From Maricaulis salignorans (GTDB lineage Bacteria; Pseudomonadota; Alphaproteobacteria; Caulobacterales; Aquidulcibacteraceae): a stretch of 64,000 nt of DNA. The notes below the pieces were generated by a model. It saw nothing but the letters and a program-made list of their open reading frames with translations. It did no database searches and had not been told where the DNA came from. Positions 33,568-42,558 of the stretch are shown one piece after another (position 1 is the stretch's first letter; the number at the start of each line of letters is the position of its first letter). The DNA lies in assembly GCA_945891505.1 (NCBI GenBank), contig CAMDDL010000008.1, forward strand, positions 1-64,000, written 5' to 3'. The position numbers and the translations under genes are program-made.

Positions 33568-33906
33568 TCACTCTCCCAAAATGCTGGAGGGTGCACGAGG
33601 GCCAACCTCGCCCACCCAACTGCTCATAGCTGCGGACTGTGAAGGGGCAGCCCCAAACTGAACCGGCTTGGTCAAGTCTGCGACGGCAAAACCAATCAAG
33701 GCGGCCAAACCCATAAGGCTTAAGGTGCCTTGCCACCCAAATAGCTGCCCGAAGATCAGAGTACCGATGCCTTGGCCAGCCAATGCCACCTCATCTTCGC
33801 GCTGGTTTGCCGCAAGTCGCGTCCAAACACGCCGCTCCAGGTCGACTGGCGCATGCGTGTCGCGACCCAACCTATTCAAAAGCTGATCCAGATCCTGGTC
33901 ATGCAT
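33568..33906 (-). CDS. CnrY-like membrane anti-sigma factor
   Basis: A 112-residue protein. A cytoplasmic N-terminus (MHDQDLDQLLNRLGRDTHAP) would hold the sigma factor. One membrane helix (about 59-77, TLSLMGLAALIGFAVADLT) and a short periplasmic tail follow. Size, topology and first place in the Y-X-H order fit CnrY; similarity at residue level is weak, as is usual for such anti-sigmas. It is the first gene of the operon. The call rests on architecture and context. Confidence 0.75.
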   Translation of the reverse strand: MHDQDLDQLLNRLGRDTHAPVDLERRVWTRLAANQREDEVALAGQGIGTLIFGQLFGWQGTLSLMGLAALIGFAVADLTKPVQFGAAPSQSAAMSSWVGEVGPRAPSSILGE

Positions 33907-34239
33907 CTCAAACGCTCCTATCGCGGCTTCCTACACCAACTAGACGCAATCCCCCACGAATTCCCTCACCCAATTGAGCGATCATGGGTTCCACGGAGTG
34001 AGTTTAGTTCTGGAAACATCGGTTCTTTATATCAACCAACGGGATAAGGGTTTTGTCCGCTTTGGAGGTGTTCGTTGATCGGGCGCTAGGTCGTGCTTTG
34101 GCGCGTTTGAGACTGTCGGCATTTCCGCAGAACTTGGCCGATTGCGGAGGATCTGGTTTCTGGGGGGTCATCAATTTTGGCCATGCGAAAGGACTCCGCC
34201 TATCGCAAAATTTTCCAAAAGGGAGGTGTCCAAGGAGCC
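33907..34239. other. gene-free flank between the metal operon and GH78 gene
   Basis: About 330 bases without a convincing gene. It carries the metal-operon leader and, near 34055, the motif GTCCGCTTT. This is the inverse of the AAAGCGGAC motif seen on the other flank near 24725. Downstream of that I see no structure. Confidence 0.4.
33941..33968 (-). promoter_or_regulatory. candidate ECF promoter of the metal operon
   Basis: Reading the minus strand, TGAGGG (33968-33963), 16 bases, then CGTCTA (33946-33941) lies 35 bases before the anti-sigma ATG. CGTCTA is a common ECF -10 form and the spacing is normal; the -35 is a weak match. It would make the operon self-activating. Confidence 0.25.
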
Positions 34240-36813
34240 TCAGCCTTGAGATGACCTTCGATAGCGAGCTTGCGCAAAACCATCGGAATTAGCTACCAGA
34301 TCGCCGGATATATGACGCAGGCCTGCAGCCGTCGTCATGTGTAGGGCAGTTCCAGCGGGGCCTTGGACGCGCGCGAGAAAGCCGTCAGCTTCGCGGGTTA
34401 GTTCAACATGAACATCGCCGACTGGGGTTGGAAAAACGCCCGACGCGTGATCGAGATTTGCCAAGTTCGGCGCGACACCAATACTGAGATAACCCGGTGA
34501 CAATGGATGAACGCCCAGCACCCTGCGACTTAATTGCCAAGTAGGCGAGGCAGAGAAGGCGTGGCAAAGGCTAGCCGTTGGTTCAAAGCTCTCCCATAAA
34601 GTGGTTGCGCCGCGCGCAAGCATCGGACCAAAACGCGCGCGCATCAGCTCAATAGCTGCGCCCAATTCGCCGCGTTCGGCCAAAGCCTCATAGACGAAGT
34701 GGCTGTAGAAGGTATTGGCGAGGACCACACCACTCTCAGGATCCAAGGTTTCGCCGCTATTGGCTATGGGCGGTGCGGCAGTGAAGGTCAGACGCGCCGC
34801 ATCTGTAATACGCGCGATCGCAGAGGCCGCGCGGCTGTCAGGCATCTCGCCCCACAACATGAGAGCTGCATTGGCATGTTGGGAAACACGCAATTCCTGT
34901 TTTCCAGTTGCAGGGTCAAGAACGTCCACATAGACCCCGCGCCGCTCATCCCAATGGAGATCATGCAATGCTGTTTGTGCCCTGAGCGCGCGGGCTCGAT
35001 ATGTAGCAGCGGCCCGACCCATGTCGCAGGCTTCACACAACGCGGCGGCGGCTTTCCAAGCGCCGACCAATTGGGCATTCAAGGGAGCGGCAAAGCCATG
35101 GCGACCAACACCAGCCCAGTCCATGAAATGCCAATAGGGCATACTTGGTATAAGCCCATTGTCGGCCAATAGTCGCTCAAACCACGCCAAGGCCTTTTGG
35201 ATCGAAGGCAAAATGGTCTCAATCGTCGCTAAATCCCCACTGTGCTGATAATGATCGCCTGCATTCAATATCCACTGCAACGTCCAATCCGGGATCAAAA
35301 GTCGATCTGTATGATGGTCGCCGGGGGCAAACATTTGTGTCAGCCCGTCTGGTCGCTGGCTTTCCGCCGCTTGGCAAAGGAACTTCGCGTTTAACGGCAC
35401 AATACTTGGCCCGAACGCCGCCCAACCCACAAGATTTTCAACGGTCGCATCACCCAGCCATTGGCGCTGCTCCCGGCTTGGACAATCCTCCCACCCATCA
35501 TGCATACACATTTCAAGTGTATAGGCCCCTGTGGCCCAAAGCTGATTCAGAAATGGATCAGAGCAACTGAAACTTCCGCGTCTGTCGACAGGATAATTCT
35601 CAGTTTTGGCACCAAGGCCAGTCAAGGTTACACCGTCGGGGGCATTGCGAATAACAACTTGCATCCATCGGATCGCACACCATTCAAACCGCTCGAAGAT
35701 TTGCTCACCAGGCCGCGCACTATACCGACAAATATGAGCATCGAGCCCAAGTAGCGGTGTCCGCGTAAGTCGCACATCTCCCTTTAGCCCAGCAGGGTCC
35801 CATTCACCGGGCAAATGCTCCGAGCAGGCAATCTCGATCATTTCGCCGCCCTTGGCGATCATTGAGACGCGCGGGCGTCCTGTGATGATGCGACCAAAAT
35901 CCAGCAGAATGGAGACATCTTGCACAGACGTCGTCTTGATTGTGACATTGGCCTGCTCAGGCTTCAAAAGCCCTTCTGGATCAGAAACTGCGTCTTCAGC
36001 GCCAACCAGCAACGCTTCCTCATAGAGACGGCGCTCAATCGGTAGACTGGGATCAGGACGTTGCCCTTTGATCCAAACAACGCGTTTTGCGCCTTCCAAA
36101 CCATAGCGCATCGGTGGGATGCCGCGCGGTATAAGGGTCGGGAAAGGTTTGACTTCCAAACCGCCAAAGAAAGCCTCTGGTCCACCTCCTCCCGCCTGCA
36201 GGATTTGAGCCTCGTCCCATGCGGCATCATCAAAGTCCGGCTCCAACCAATGATCCGGCAACAGATTGGCATCAAGGCTTTCGATAAATCCAAGGCCATG
36301 ATTGATGCGCGGCGTTGCCTGCTCCCAAGCATGAGTTTCAATACAGCGCCACGCGCGATCGCTTATCAAGCGTTGTGTCGCGGATCGTGTCGTAATCTGT
36401 CCTTCAACCCAAAGGCCACCTTCGCCAAACACAGGATTCCACATACCTTTGACGCCTTCGTAAAAGGCAGTATCGACGCCATAGGTATGGATCAGAACAC
36501 AGATTGCGTTCACGCCAATTTGCAGATGGGAATCGATTGACCAAGTATCATAGCGCTGAAACAGGGGGCTGCACCGAACCGGGCCGCGACCAATCTCGCT
36601 TCCATTGACGAATGCCACATAACGTCCGTCAACTGTGATCGAGAGCTCGGCCTGGGTCGGCACATCCGAGACGTTCACCAACCGACGAAACAGAAACCAC
36701 CGATTGGGCTTTTCTTTGCGCGCGCCGCGGCCGCGCGGGTCGACTAATTGACCTCTAGGATCAATAGGCTGTCGTGGCGACCAAATGAAGGGGGCAGACG
36801 GATTCAAACGCAT
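34240..36813 (-). CDS. GH78 alpha-L-rhamnosidase-like glycoside hydrolase
   Basis: An 857-residue protein. N-terminal beta-sandwich domains carry the usual lead-in (WFLFRRLVNVSDVPTQAELSIT), and the six-hairpin catalytic barrel follows. The family signature DCPSREQRQWLGD lies near residue 440. GH78 enzymes release terminal alpha-L-rhamnose. No signal peptide is seen, so it probably acts in the cytoplasm on imported oligosaccharides or glycosides. No transporter or rhamnose catabolic genes are nearby. The 3' end is next to the metal operon flank. Confidence 0.88.
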   Translation of the reverse strand: MRLNPSAPFIWSPRQPIDPRGQLVDPRGRGARKEKPNRWFLFRRLVNVSDVPTQAELSITVDGRYVAFVNGSEIGRGPVRCSPLFQRYDTWSIDSHLQIGVNAICVLIHTYGVDTAFYEGVKGMWNPVFGEGGLWVEGQITTRSATQRLISDRAWRCIETHAWEQATPRINHGLGFIESLDANLLPDHWLEPDFDDAAWDEAQILQAGGGGPEAFFGGLEVKPFPTLIPRGIPPMRYGLEGAKRVVWIKGQRPDPSLPIERRLYEEALLVGAEDAVSDPEGLLKPEQANVTIKTTSVQDVSILLDFGRIITGRPRVSMIAKGGEMIEIACSEHLPGEWDPAGLKGDVRLTRTPLLGLDAHICRYSARPGEQIFERFEWCAIRWMQVVIRNAPDGVTLTGLGAKTENYPVDRRGSFSCSDPFLNQLWATGAYTLEMCMHDGWEDCPSREQRQWLGDATVENLVGWAAFGPSIVPLNAKFLCQAAESQRPDGLTQMFAPGDHHTDRLLIPDWTLQWILNAGDHYQHSGDLATIETILPSIQKALAWFERLLADNGLIPSMPYWHFMDWAGVGRHGFAAPLNAQLVGAWKAAAALCEACDMGRAAATYRARALRAQTALHDLHWDERRGVYVDVLDPATGKQELRVSQHANAALMLWGEMPDSRAASAIARITDAARLTFTAAPPIANSGETLDPESGVVLANTFYSHFVYEALAERGELGAAIELMRARFGPMLARGATTLWESFEPTASLCHAFSASPTWQLSRRVLGVHPLSPGYLSIGVAPNLANLDHASGVFPTPVGDVHVELTREADGFLARVQGPAGTALHMTTAAGLRHISGDLVANSDGFAQARYRRSSQG

Positions 36814-37180
36814 TGTTAAACGTCCCCGTTTCGAATCTCAAAAACATCAAAAAGCGAAACAGCCGCCCTAGACAGACACTGACATACCCGCAGTCGTCAG
36901 CCTCCTCAATGTCCACTTTTGAGAAGCCCCGCACCTGTCCGAAATGGGAACAACTGGCTTAGAGCAAACATGCCGCCTCTGTTAAGCATAGGCGGCTAAT
37001 GCAATTGTTCAGCCAAACATGACTTACTGCCTTGGACCTAATGGCAGCTAAGTCGGCTAAGTCAGAGTGCGGCAGAGTAAGTTGGATTTGAGGCGGAAAT
37101 GCCGCGGTAATTGGCGGTTTGGGACAGTTGGTGTTTGCCAAGACGGCGGATCAAAAACTCAAGACTGTCTCTGCGCGCTG
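36814..37180. other. gene-free stretch with a hairpin
   Basis: About 370 bases with no gene I can support. It has a hairpin of GCCGCCT (36972-36978) and AGGCGGC (36990-36996) with an 11-base loop and no T-run. It may carry the promoter of the GH78 gene at its left end. Confidence 0.4.
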
Positions 37181-37447
37181 TTACGCGGCCAGTGGATTGA
37201 CCTTAATGCCATCCTCATTGGCACGAGCCTGGGCTAACTCATAGCTAAGCTGCATCTTGAGCAACGTCTGAGCACGCGTGCCAAATACCTTTTCAAAACG
37301 GATTGCCATTTCGGCTGACAATCCCGCTTTCCCGGTCAAGAGATTTGTTAGTGCTTGACGCGTCACCCCGAGATGACTGGCTGCATCGGTCACCGACAAA
37401 CCGTGGGCCTCAATGATATCGCTGCGGAGCCACGAGCCGAGATGCAT
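37181..37447 (-). CDS. higA: HigA-family antitoxin, orphan
   Basis: An 88-residue helix-turn-helix protein with the HigA (addiction-module antitoxin) pattern: HLGVTRQALTNLLTGKAGLSAEMAIRFEKVFG. In HigBA the toxin gene usually lies just upstream; here only 57 bases separate the start from the end of the DUF5690 gene, so there is no room for higB. It may be a solitary regulator or a remnant. The family call is secure; toxin neutralisation is unlikely here. Confidence 0.85.
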   Translation of the reverse strand: MHLGSWLRSDIIEAHGLSVTDAASHLGVTRQALTNLLTGKAGLSAEMAIRFEKVFGTRAQTLLKMQLSYELAQARANEDGIKVNPLAA

Positions 37448-37504
37448 GGCGAAACTATGGCACGCAGAGCCACATCCGGACCACCTGCGGCGCTGCCCGC
37501 CCTC

Positions 37505-38776
37505 TCAGCGCGCGAGGCGTTTGCGGAAATAGAGCGCTGAGGCGCAGATGCCGATAAATCCAATCAGGCCTACGGCATAGGCGGATTGGATGAAGAAAGG
37601 CACCCAAGCTAGTTGGATGTTGGCGAAGTTCTTGGCGAGCAACAGCCCGATGCTGCCGACATAGCCCGCTGCATCGGCAACATAGATCAAAAATCCAGCC
37701 GTTGCGACTTGCCCGCTGGCCGCCACCAATCGCTCAAACAAAACGGTGTTGAACGGCGTGTAGGCAGCATATAGCCCTGCGCCGACCAAGATCATCCACG
37801 TGATTGGGCCAATCAGATCTGCCTGAAAGGCTAAAGTCGACAGGCCAATTAAGGCAAAGCCCGCAGCCAGAATGCCATGCACAAACAAAAGCGCACTCCG
37901 ATTATCCTTAATCACCATTAAGGAGCCGAGAATGGTCAAAGCGACAGCTGCAACAGGCAGTTCCGACAAGGTGAAGAGGGCCGCGCCATTGGTTTGACCA
38001 AGGTCGCGCCAGATCTCGGCAGCGAAATTGTCGCGGAAATCGCGAAACGCCGTCAGGAAGACATAAGCCGCCACTAAGAGGATGAGGCCAGGCGCATAGG
38101 CCAGCATAAAGCCATTGCGCTCTTTTGGCTGCATCGGCGCCCGGCGAACGCGCTGGGCTTGGTCTTCCTCTGACGGTGGCGGCAAGCACGATAGGCCCCA
38201 CACCGCGAAAAATAATAAAGGAAAGAAAAGCGCCCCTGCGGCGGCTGGCATCCAGAACGGGCTGACGGCCAATTGGCTCATCAACAGACTGCCTACGGAC
38301 TTAACGATCCCGGACGAGACGATGAAACTCGCGCACAAGATGGCCCCGAGGGCCTCAGTTGTTCGCCGCCCCTCTAGAAAGCTGAATACCAAGCCCCAAA
38401 TCAGCCCCAGCGGTAAGCCGTTGAGAAACAAGGCTGCGACGTTCCAAGGGGCTGGTACGATTGCAAACAAAACAAGCGCCAGCCACGACAAGCCAATCAA
38501 AGCCAAAATGGCCCATCCCCGCTTGGAACCATCCAACTCAGCGATCACTTTGATGCCGATAAATTTTGACAAAGCATAGCCAAGCACTTGGGCAATCACC
38601 AAGGCGATCTTGTAATCCAGCAAAAATGTCCAGCCGGCCACATCTTCATAGGTTGCCGCTGAAAAGGGCTTGCGGAAGGCATACATTGAAAAATAAGCGC
38701 AAAAGGCAACGATGCCGCCATAGGCAATAAAGATTGCCGGGTGAGCACGAGTTAAATACGCTTGAAACCGGCCCAT
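37505..38776 (-). CDS. DUF5690-family multi-pass membrane protein (MFS-like)
   Basis: A 423-residue protein with about 12 hydrophobic segments. The N-terminal AFCAYFSMYAFRKPFSAATY is the conserved head of DUF5690, a group related to the major facilitator superfamily. The substrate is unknown. The start at 38776 has GGGGG upstream. It is followed on the same strand by orphan higA. Confidence 0.8.
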   Translation of the reverse strand: MGRFQAYLTRAHPAIFIAYGGIVAFCAYFSMYAFRKPFSAATYEDVAGWTFLLDYKIALVIAQVLGYALSKFIGIKVIAELDGSKRGWAILALIGLSWLALVLFAIVPAPWNVAALFLNGLPLGLIWGLVFSFLEGRRTTEALGAILCASFIVSSGIVKSVGSLLMSQLAVSPFWMPAAAGALFFPLLFFAVWGLSCLPPPSEEDQAQRVRRAPMQPKERNGFMLAYAPGLILLVAAYVFLTAFRDFRDNFAAEIWRDLGQTNGAALFTLSELPVAAVALTILGSLMVIKDNRSALLFVHGILAAGFALIGLSTLAFQADLIGPITWMILVGAGLYAAYTPFNTVLFERLVAASGQVATAGFLIYVADAAGYVGSIGLLLAKNFANIQLAWVPFFIQSAYAVGLIGFIGICASALYFRKRLAR

Positions 38777-38971
38777 CGTTGCCCCCAACTTTCTTGTTTA
38801 ATAAGCGACATGCATCCAAAACGATGTTGCTGCCCGGGACAAGCCCTTGCAACCCAAATGGCGCATAGGTCTTAGGTTAAACGCCCCCAGCGTATGGCCA
38901 TGCTCTACCGTCGGCTAAGCGTGGCTCATAACTGCCGCTTGTGACATTTGTGACCATCCTCTGCAGATCAA

Positions 38972-39907
38972 TCAGACAGCACCAAAGAAATCTCGGTGGA
39001 AGGCAAAGCCTAGTTGGTCGATCAACTTGCGTGCATCGTGGCCTACGCCAGGCACAATTGTGAAATCGTGGGGGATATTGAGGGTCACAAGATAGCGAGA
39101 GAAATCCTCGTTAGCCGAACGCGTGAAGTCGTCACCGCCAATCGCAATCCGCATCTTGGTTCCGGCACGCACGGCATCGCCATAGATCAAGGCCATACCG
39201 CGAGGACTCTCGCGGAGAAAGCGCGCCTGATCACCACCAAACAAGCGCTGCAGCAACAAAGCCCGCAAATCCGCTTTGAAGGCGGGTCCTTCATCACGGG
39301 TTAGGGTTGCTTGTAGCGGCCCAGAAGCCAACATTGAGATCGCGCCAAATTGGTTATGATGCCGCATGCCCAACCTGCCGGCACCAAACCCTCCCATGCT
39401 AAATCCTTCTAGGAGTCGATGACGACGATCGGCTCGGGTGCGGAATTTTGTATCCACCAACGGCAAAATCTCTTGCATGAGAATTGTTTCAACGGGTGCT
39501 GATCCGTCCAAGGAGTCGCACCACAGGCTGTCGGCCTGTCCGTTGGGCATCACCACCAAACAGGGCGGCATGTCCCCGCGTGCCATAGCAGCGCTGAAAT
39601 AGGCAGCCATTGGACGCAACGAGGCGCGGTTCCCGCCTGTTCCATGTAACCAATAAAGCGTTGGAAACCGGCGGCCTCTCTCGACGTCGTAATTGGGTGG
39701 TTTAACGACGTGGAACGCAACATCAACACCAACGCGTTTACTTGGATAGATGACCCGCTCTACACCCATTATGCCCGTTTCTGGGGTGATCCAGTCAAGT
39801 GTGACACTTTGGCTTTGGGCTTGGGCCTGCCTTCCAAAAAGGCTGATCAAGCCTCCGATCATGAACGCTCTCCGGTCAGGTGACATTGGCAGCATCGTAA
39901 CTTTCAT
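38972..39907 (-). CDS. secreted alpha/beta-hydrolase esterase (esterase D/PHB depolymerase-like)
   Basis: A 311-residue protein with a Tat-like signal (SPDRRAFMIGG) and cleavage near AQA. The serine hydrolase core has YWLHGTGGN, nucleophile elbow GFSMGGFG, and His in PGVGHDARKL. The start at 39907 has AGGGAA upstream; an in-frame ATG 33 bases before it is possible. It is an esterase of the EstA/esterase-D type; the substrate is unknown. It stands alone between the DUF5690 and M28 genes. Confidence 0.85.
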   Translation of the reverse strand: MKVTMLPMSPDRRAFMIGGLISLFGRQAQAQSQSVTLDWITPETGIMGVERVIYPSKRVGVDVAFHVVKPPNYDVERGRRFPTLYWLHGTGGNRASLRPMAAYFSAAMARGDMPPCLVVMPNGQADSLWCDSLDGSAPVETILMQEILPLVDTKFRTRADRRHRLLEGFSMGGFGAGRLGMRHHNQFGAISMLASGPLQATLTRDEGPAFKADLRALLLQRLFGGDQARFLRESPRGMALIYGDAVRAGTKMRIAIGGDDFTRSANEDFSRYLVTLNIPHDFTIVPGVGHDARKLIDQLGFAFHRDFFGAV

Positions 39908-40044
39908 GGAGACGTTCCCTAAAATGCGCGTATTTTCCATCCCTGCTACGCAGCGTCCGATTTTTTGGGTAGGATTACTTATAGATTATTGATCCAACCT
40001 CTGTGAAGTCGTTTAGAGTTCGGCGCGGAACAAAACAACGTCAG

Positions 40045-40119
40045 TGCCGAGAGCGATCTTTGGGTATTACCACGATCAAACTTTTTTATGTCTTTGCCAA
40101 CCAAAAATGACTCTCGGCA
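40045..40119. repeat. long-range inverted repeat upstream of the M28 peptidase
   Basis: TGCCGAGAG (40045-40053) and CTCTCGGCA (40111-40119) are perfect inverse complements separated by 57 bases. The separating stretch contains CTTTGG and CCAAAAA, which could pair. It may be an untranslated leader structure or a small RNA in a 290-base gap between divergent genes. Function is not known. Confidence 0.4.
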
Positions 40120-40230
40120 GGCTTTGCCACTTACGGCAAGTGCATTTGAATTCCTAACAAGCACTCAGCGTCGAACTAGGTCCTCTTTTGTTGTTTGACC
40201 TTCCTCACGCTCTCGTGATTGAGTGTGGCT

Positions 40231-42489
40231 ATGACCCAAACACATCGCTTTGCTCGCCCGCCGATCCAATTCATCCTAGGCCTCTTGGCCTTGCTAGTGG
40301 CGTTCTGCTTTAAGAGCGTGGTGACTGCGCCGCCCAGTGTCTCAGAGACCTTATCTATGACGGGATTTGATACAAAAGTTGCGATTGGCCGACTGGCGCG
40401 CATCCTCGGGGACGAGCGGCCCCATCCGGTCGATTCCCCGGCTAATGATCTGGTTCGCGAGCGCATCTTAAGTGAGATCAAGACCTTGGGTTATACGCCA
40501 GAAGTGAGGGATGACTTTGCTTGTCGGGGGTCTAAACGTTTTGGCGGCATGAGCTGTGCGCGGGTCCGCAACATCCTCTTCCGGGCGGGCCCCTCTGATG
40601 GTGGTGCAGCCCTCATTGCAGCCCATTATGATTCTGTACCTGCAGGCCCAGGTGCCAGCGATGATGGTGCGGGGGTGGCTGCGACTTTAGAAATTGCCGC
40701 GCGTCTGGCGGGCCGCAAGCTGACAAAGCCGGTTATCTTCCTCCTCACCGATGGGGAAGAAGTTGGGCTGCTTGGGGCGAGTTCATTTGTGCGCAAAGAC
40801 CCTTGGGCCAAGGACGTGGCCCTTGCCATCAATATGGAAGCGCGTGGCACAGGCGGCCCGGCGATCATGTTCCAAACCAGTGCACCCAATGGCCGCGATA
40901 TTGCTGCGCTGACGGCTACGCCCGTGCGCACTATTGCCAATTCCATGGCGGCCGACATCTATCGCACCTTGCCGAACGACACCGATGCGACCGAGTTTTT
41001 GGCCAAAGGCTATGATGTCATCAACTTTGCCTTCATTGCCCCGGTTGCCCGGTATCACACCCCCCTAGACAATCTCGCCCATCTCGAGCCCGCCAGCGTT
41101 GGGCACATGGGTGGTGCGGCACTGGTGGCGCTGGAGGGGCATTTGGCAGGAAAGCCCACCGCCAACGCGCCAGAGGCGGATGTCATTTATTCCGATGTTT
41201 TGGGTCGTTTCATCTTGGTCATGCCGAAGGCTTTTGGCTATGGCCTATTGGGTTTCGGGCTGTTGGGAGCTTTGTTTGCTTATATACGAAGCGGGCCGAA
41301 AGGCGCCGTGCGTGCACTAATTGCGCCTCTGGCTGCACTTCTTGTCGCGGGCGGTGTTGGCTTCGGTGCCCTTTGGCTGATCGACCAAGTGCGCATTGAA
41401 AGCCAATGGTGGTTTGCCACCCCGATGGCGGGACGGCTTTTGGTCTATAGTAGTGGTCTCTTGGGTGCGCTGCTTGCGCTTTGGCTCTGTCGCGGGACCA
41501 GTCCTATGCGCGTCCTTGCTGGGGCTTGGATTTGGGTAACCGGGCTCTTTTTTGGCCTATCCGTTGTTTCCCCGGGCAGCATGATCCTTGCAGCGCCGGC
41601 TGCTGGGCTTGCCGGGGCGGGTTTCTTGCTGACAGGAATGAAGAGTGACCGCAGACTGCTTCAAGTAATTTTTGGCCTTGCCTCGGCCTTTGTCCTGCTG
41701 ATTTTCATCCTGCCTGCCTTAGACTTTGCCGAAGTCGGCTTAGGCTTTGGTTTGGGTTGGGCGTTTGGGGCAGTTGGCGCCCTCTTGATGCTCTGCACGC
41801 TTGCACCAATCTGGCAGCCCGAGACGAAGATGGCTGGCGCGAGCTTGCTGACACTGTTGGTAATTGGCGGAGCCTTTGTGTGGGCTGCCTTCACGCCAGC
41901 CTATTCACCCGAAGTCCCAAGGCCATTGAATGTGCAGCACTGGCATGGTGACGACGGAGATCATGCTTGGGTGCTAGGTCCAGGTGATGAAGCCGCGCCG
42001 ACCAGCATGCAGGCCCTAGCTCCGTTCGAACTGGCCTCGCTGAAAAATAGCGACAGCAAGCGCGTCCATGCGCCTGCACCAGTGCCGAGCGGCACCCCTA
42101 TGCCCGCCCGCATTGAGATCCTCAATGAAACAAAGACAGTTGAAGGCCGCACCCTAAAGCTGCGCGTGCTCGCACCTGGTGCTGATGAAGTGATCCTCTC
42201 GGTTCCAAAGGAGGCGCAAGTTCGCATGCTGAGCGGTGGGACCGACGGGCAAGCAGGTGGAATTACCTTTGATTCCCCCAAAGCCCTTGGCTTGCGCTGT
42301 GTCGGTCGGTCGTGTGTGCAATGGGATTTAGAGGTGAAGCTTGGCACCACCCCGGCACCATGGATTACCCGCGCTGTTTTACGAAAACTGGGACCTGAAG
42401 GCGACCCCATCGTCAAGGCACGCCCGCCTTGGGCATCGCCTGTTCAAGGTGGCGACGTCAGGATGACCAATCAGAGCCAGAAACTTTAA
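40231..42489 (+). CDS. membrane-anchored M28-family zinc peptidase
   Basis: A 752-residue protein. It has an N-terminal membrane helix (about 13-33), then an M28 aminopeptidase domain: AHYDSVPAGPGASDDGAG and TDGEEVGLLGAS supply the zinc and catalytic Asp/Glu, with a YHTPLDN histidine. Further membrane helices (about 325-550) and a C-terminal soluble domain follow. The layout resembles eukaryotic vacuolar Pff1/ERMP1-type proteases and their bacterial relatives. It would cleave peptides in the periplasm. A strong terminator follows at once. Confidence 0.88.
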   Translation: MTQTHRFARPPIQFILGLLALLVAFCFKSVVTAPPSVSETLSMTGFDTKVAIGRLARILGDERPHPVDSPANDLVRERILSEIKTLGYTPEVRDDFACRGSKRFGGMSCARVRNILFRAGPSDGGAALIAAHYDSVPAGPGASDDGAGVAATLEIAARLAGRKLTKPVIFLLTDGEEVGLLGASSFVRKDPWAKDVALAINMEARGTGGPAIMFQTSAPNGRDIAALTATPVRTIANSMAADIYRTLPNDTDATEFLAKGYDVINFAFIAPVARYHTPLDNLAHLEPASVGHMGGAALVALEGHLAGKPTANAPEADVIYSDVLGRFILVMPKAFGYGLLGFGLLGALFAYIRSGPKGAVRALIAPLAALLVAGGVGFGALWLIDQVRIESQWWFATPMAGRLLVYSSGLLGALLALWLCRGTSPMRVLAGAWIWVTGLFFGLSVVSPGSMILAAPAAGLAGAGFLLTGMKSDRRLLQVIFGLASAFVLLIFILPALDFAEVGLGFGLGWAFGAVGALLMLCTLAPIWQPETKMAGASLLTLLVIGGAFVWAAFTPAYSPEVPRPLNVQHWHGDDGDHAWVLGPGDEAAPTSMQALAPFELASLKNSDSKRVHAPAPVPSGTPMPARIEILNETKTVEGRTLKLRVLAPGADEVILSVPKEAQVRMLSGGTDGQAGGITFDSPKALGLRCVGRSCVQWDLEVKLGTTPAPWITRAVLRKLGPEGDPIVKARPPWASPVQGGDVRMTNQSQKL

Positions 42490-42491
42490 GA

Positions 42492-42527
42492 AAAAAGCCC
42501 TCCGCCACGCAAGGGGAAGGGCTTTTT
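42492..42527. terminator. bidirectional rho-independent terminator
   Basis: AAAAAGCCCT (42492-42501) pairs perfectly with AGGGCTTTTT (42518-42527), with a T-run on either strand reading out. It lies between the convergent M28 and trcR genes, so it can end both. Confidence 0.88.
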
Positions 42528-42558
42528 GTCCAATCAATTCCGGCCTTGCGGCAGAAGA

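Noticed and set aside
24330-34240. Direct repeat of the tRNA 3' end as an att site
   Set aside because: No copy longer than a few bases was found by eye on the far side.
34053-34292. 79-codon plus-strand frame next to GH78
   Set aside because: It runs into the GH78 gene and has no signs of a real protein.
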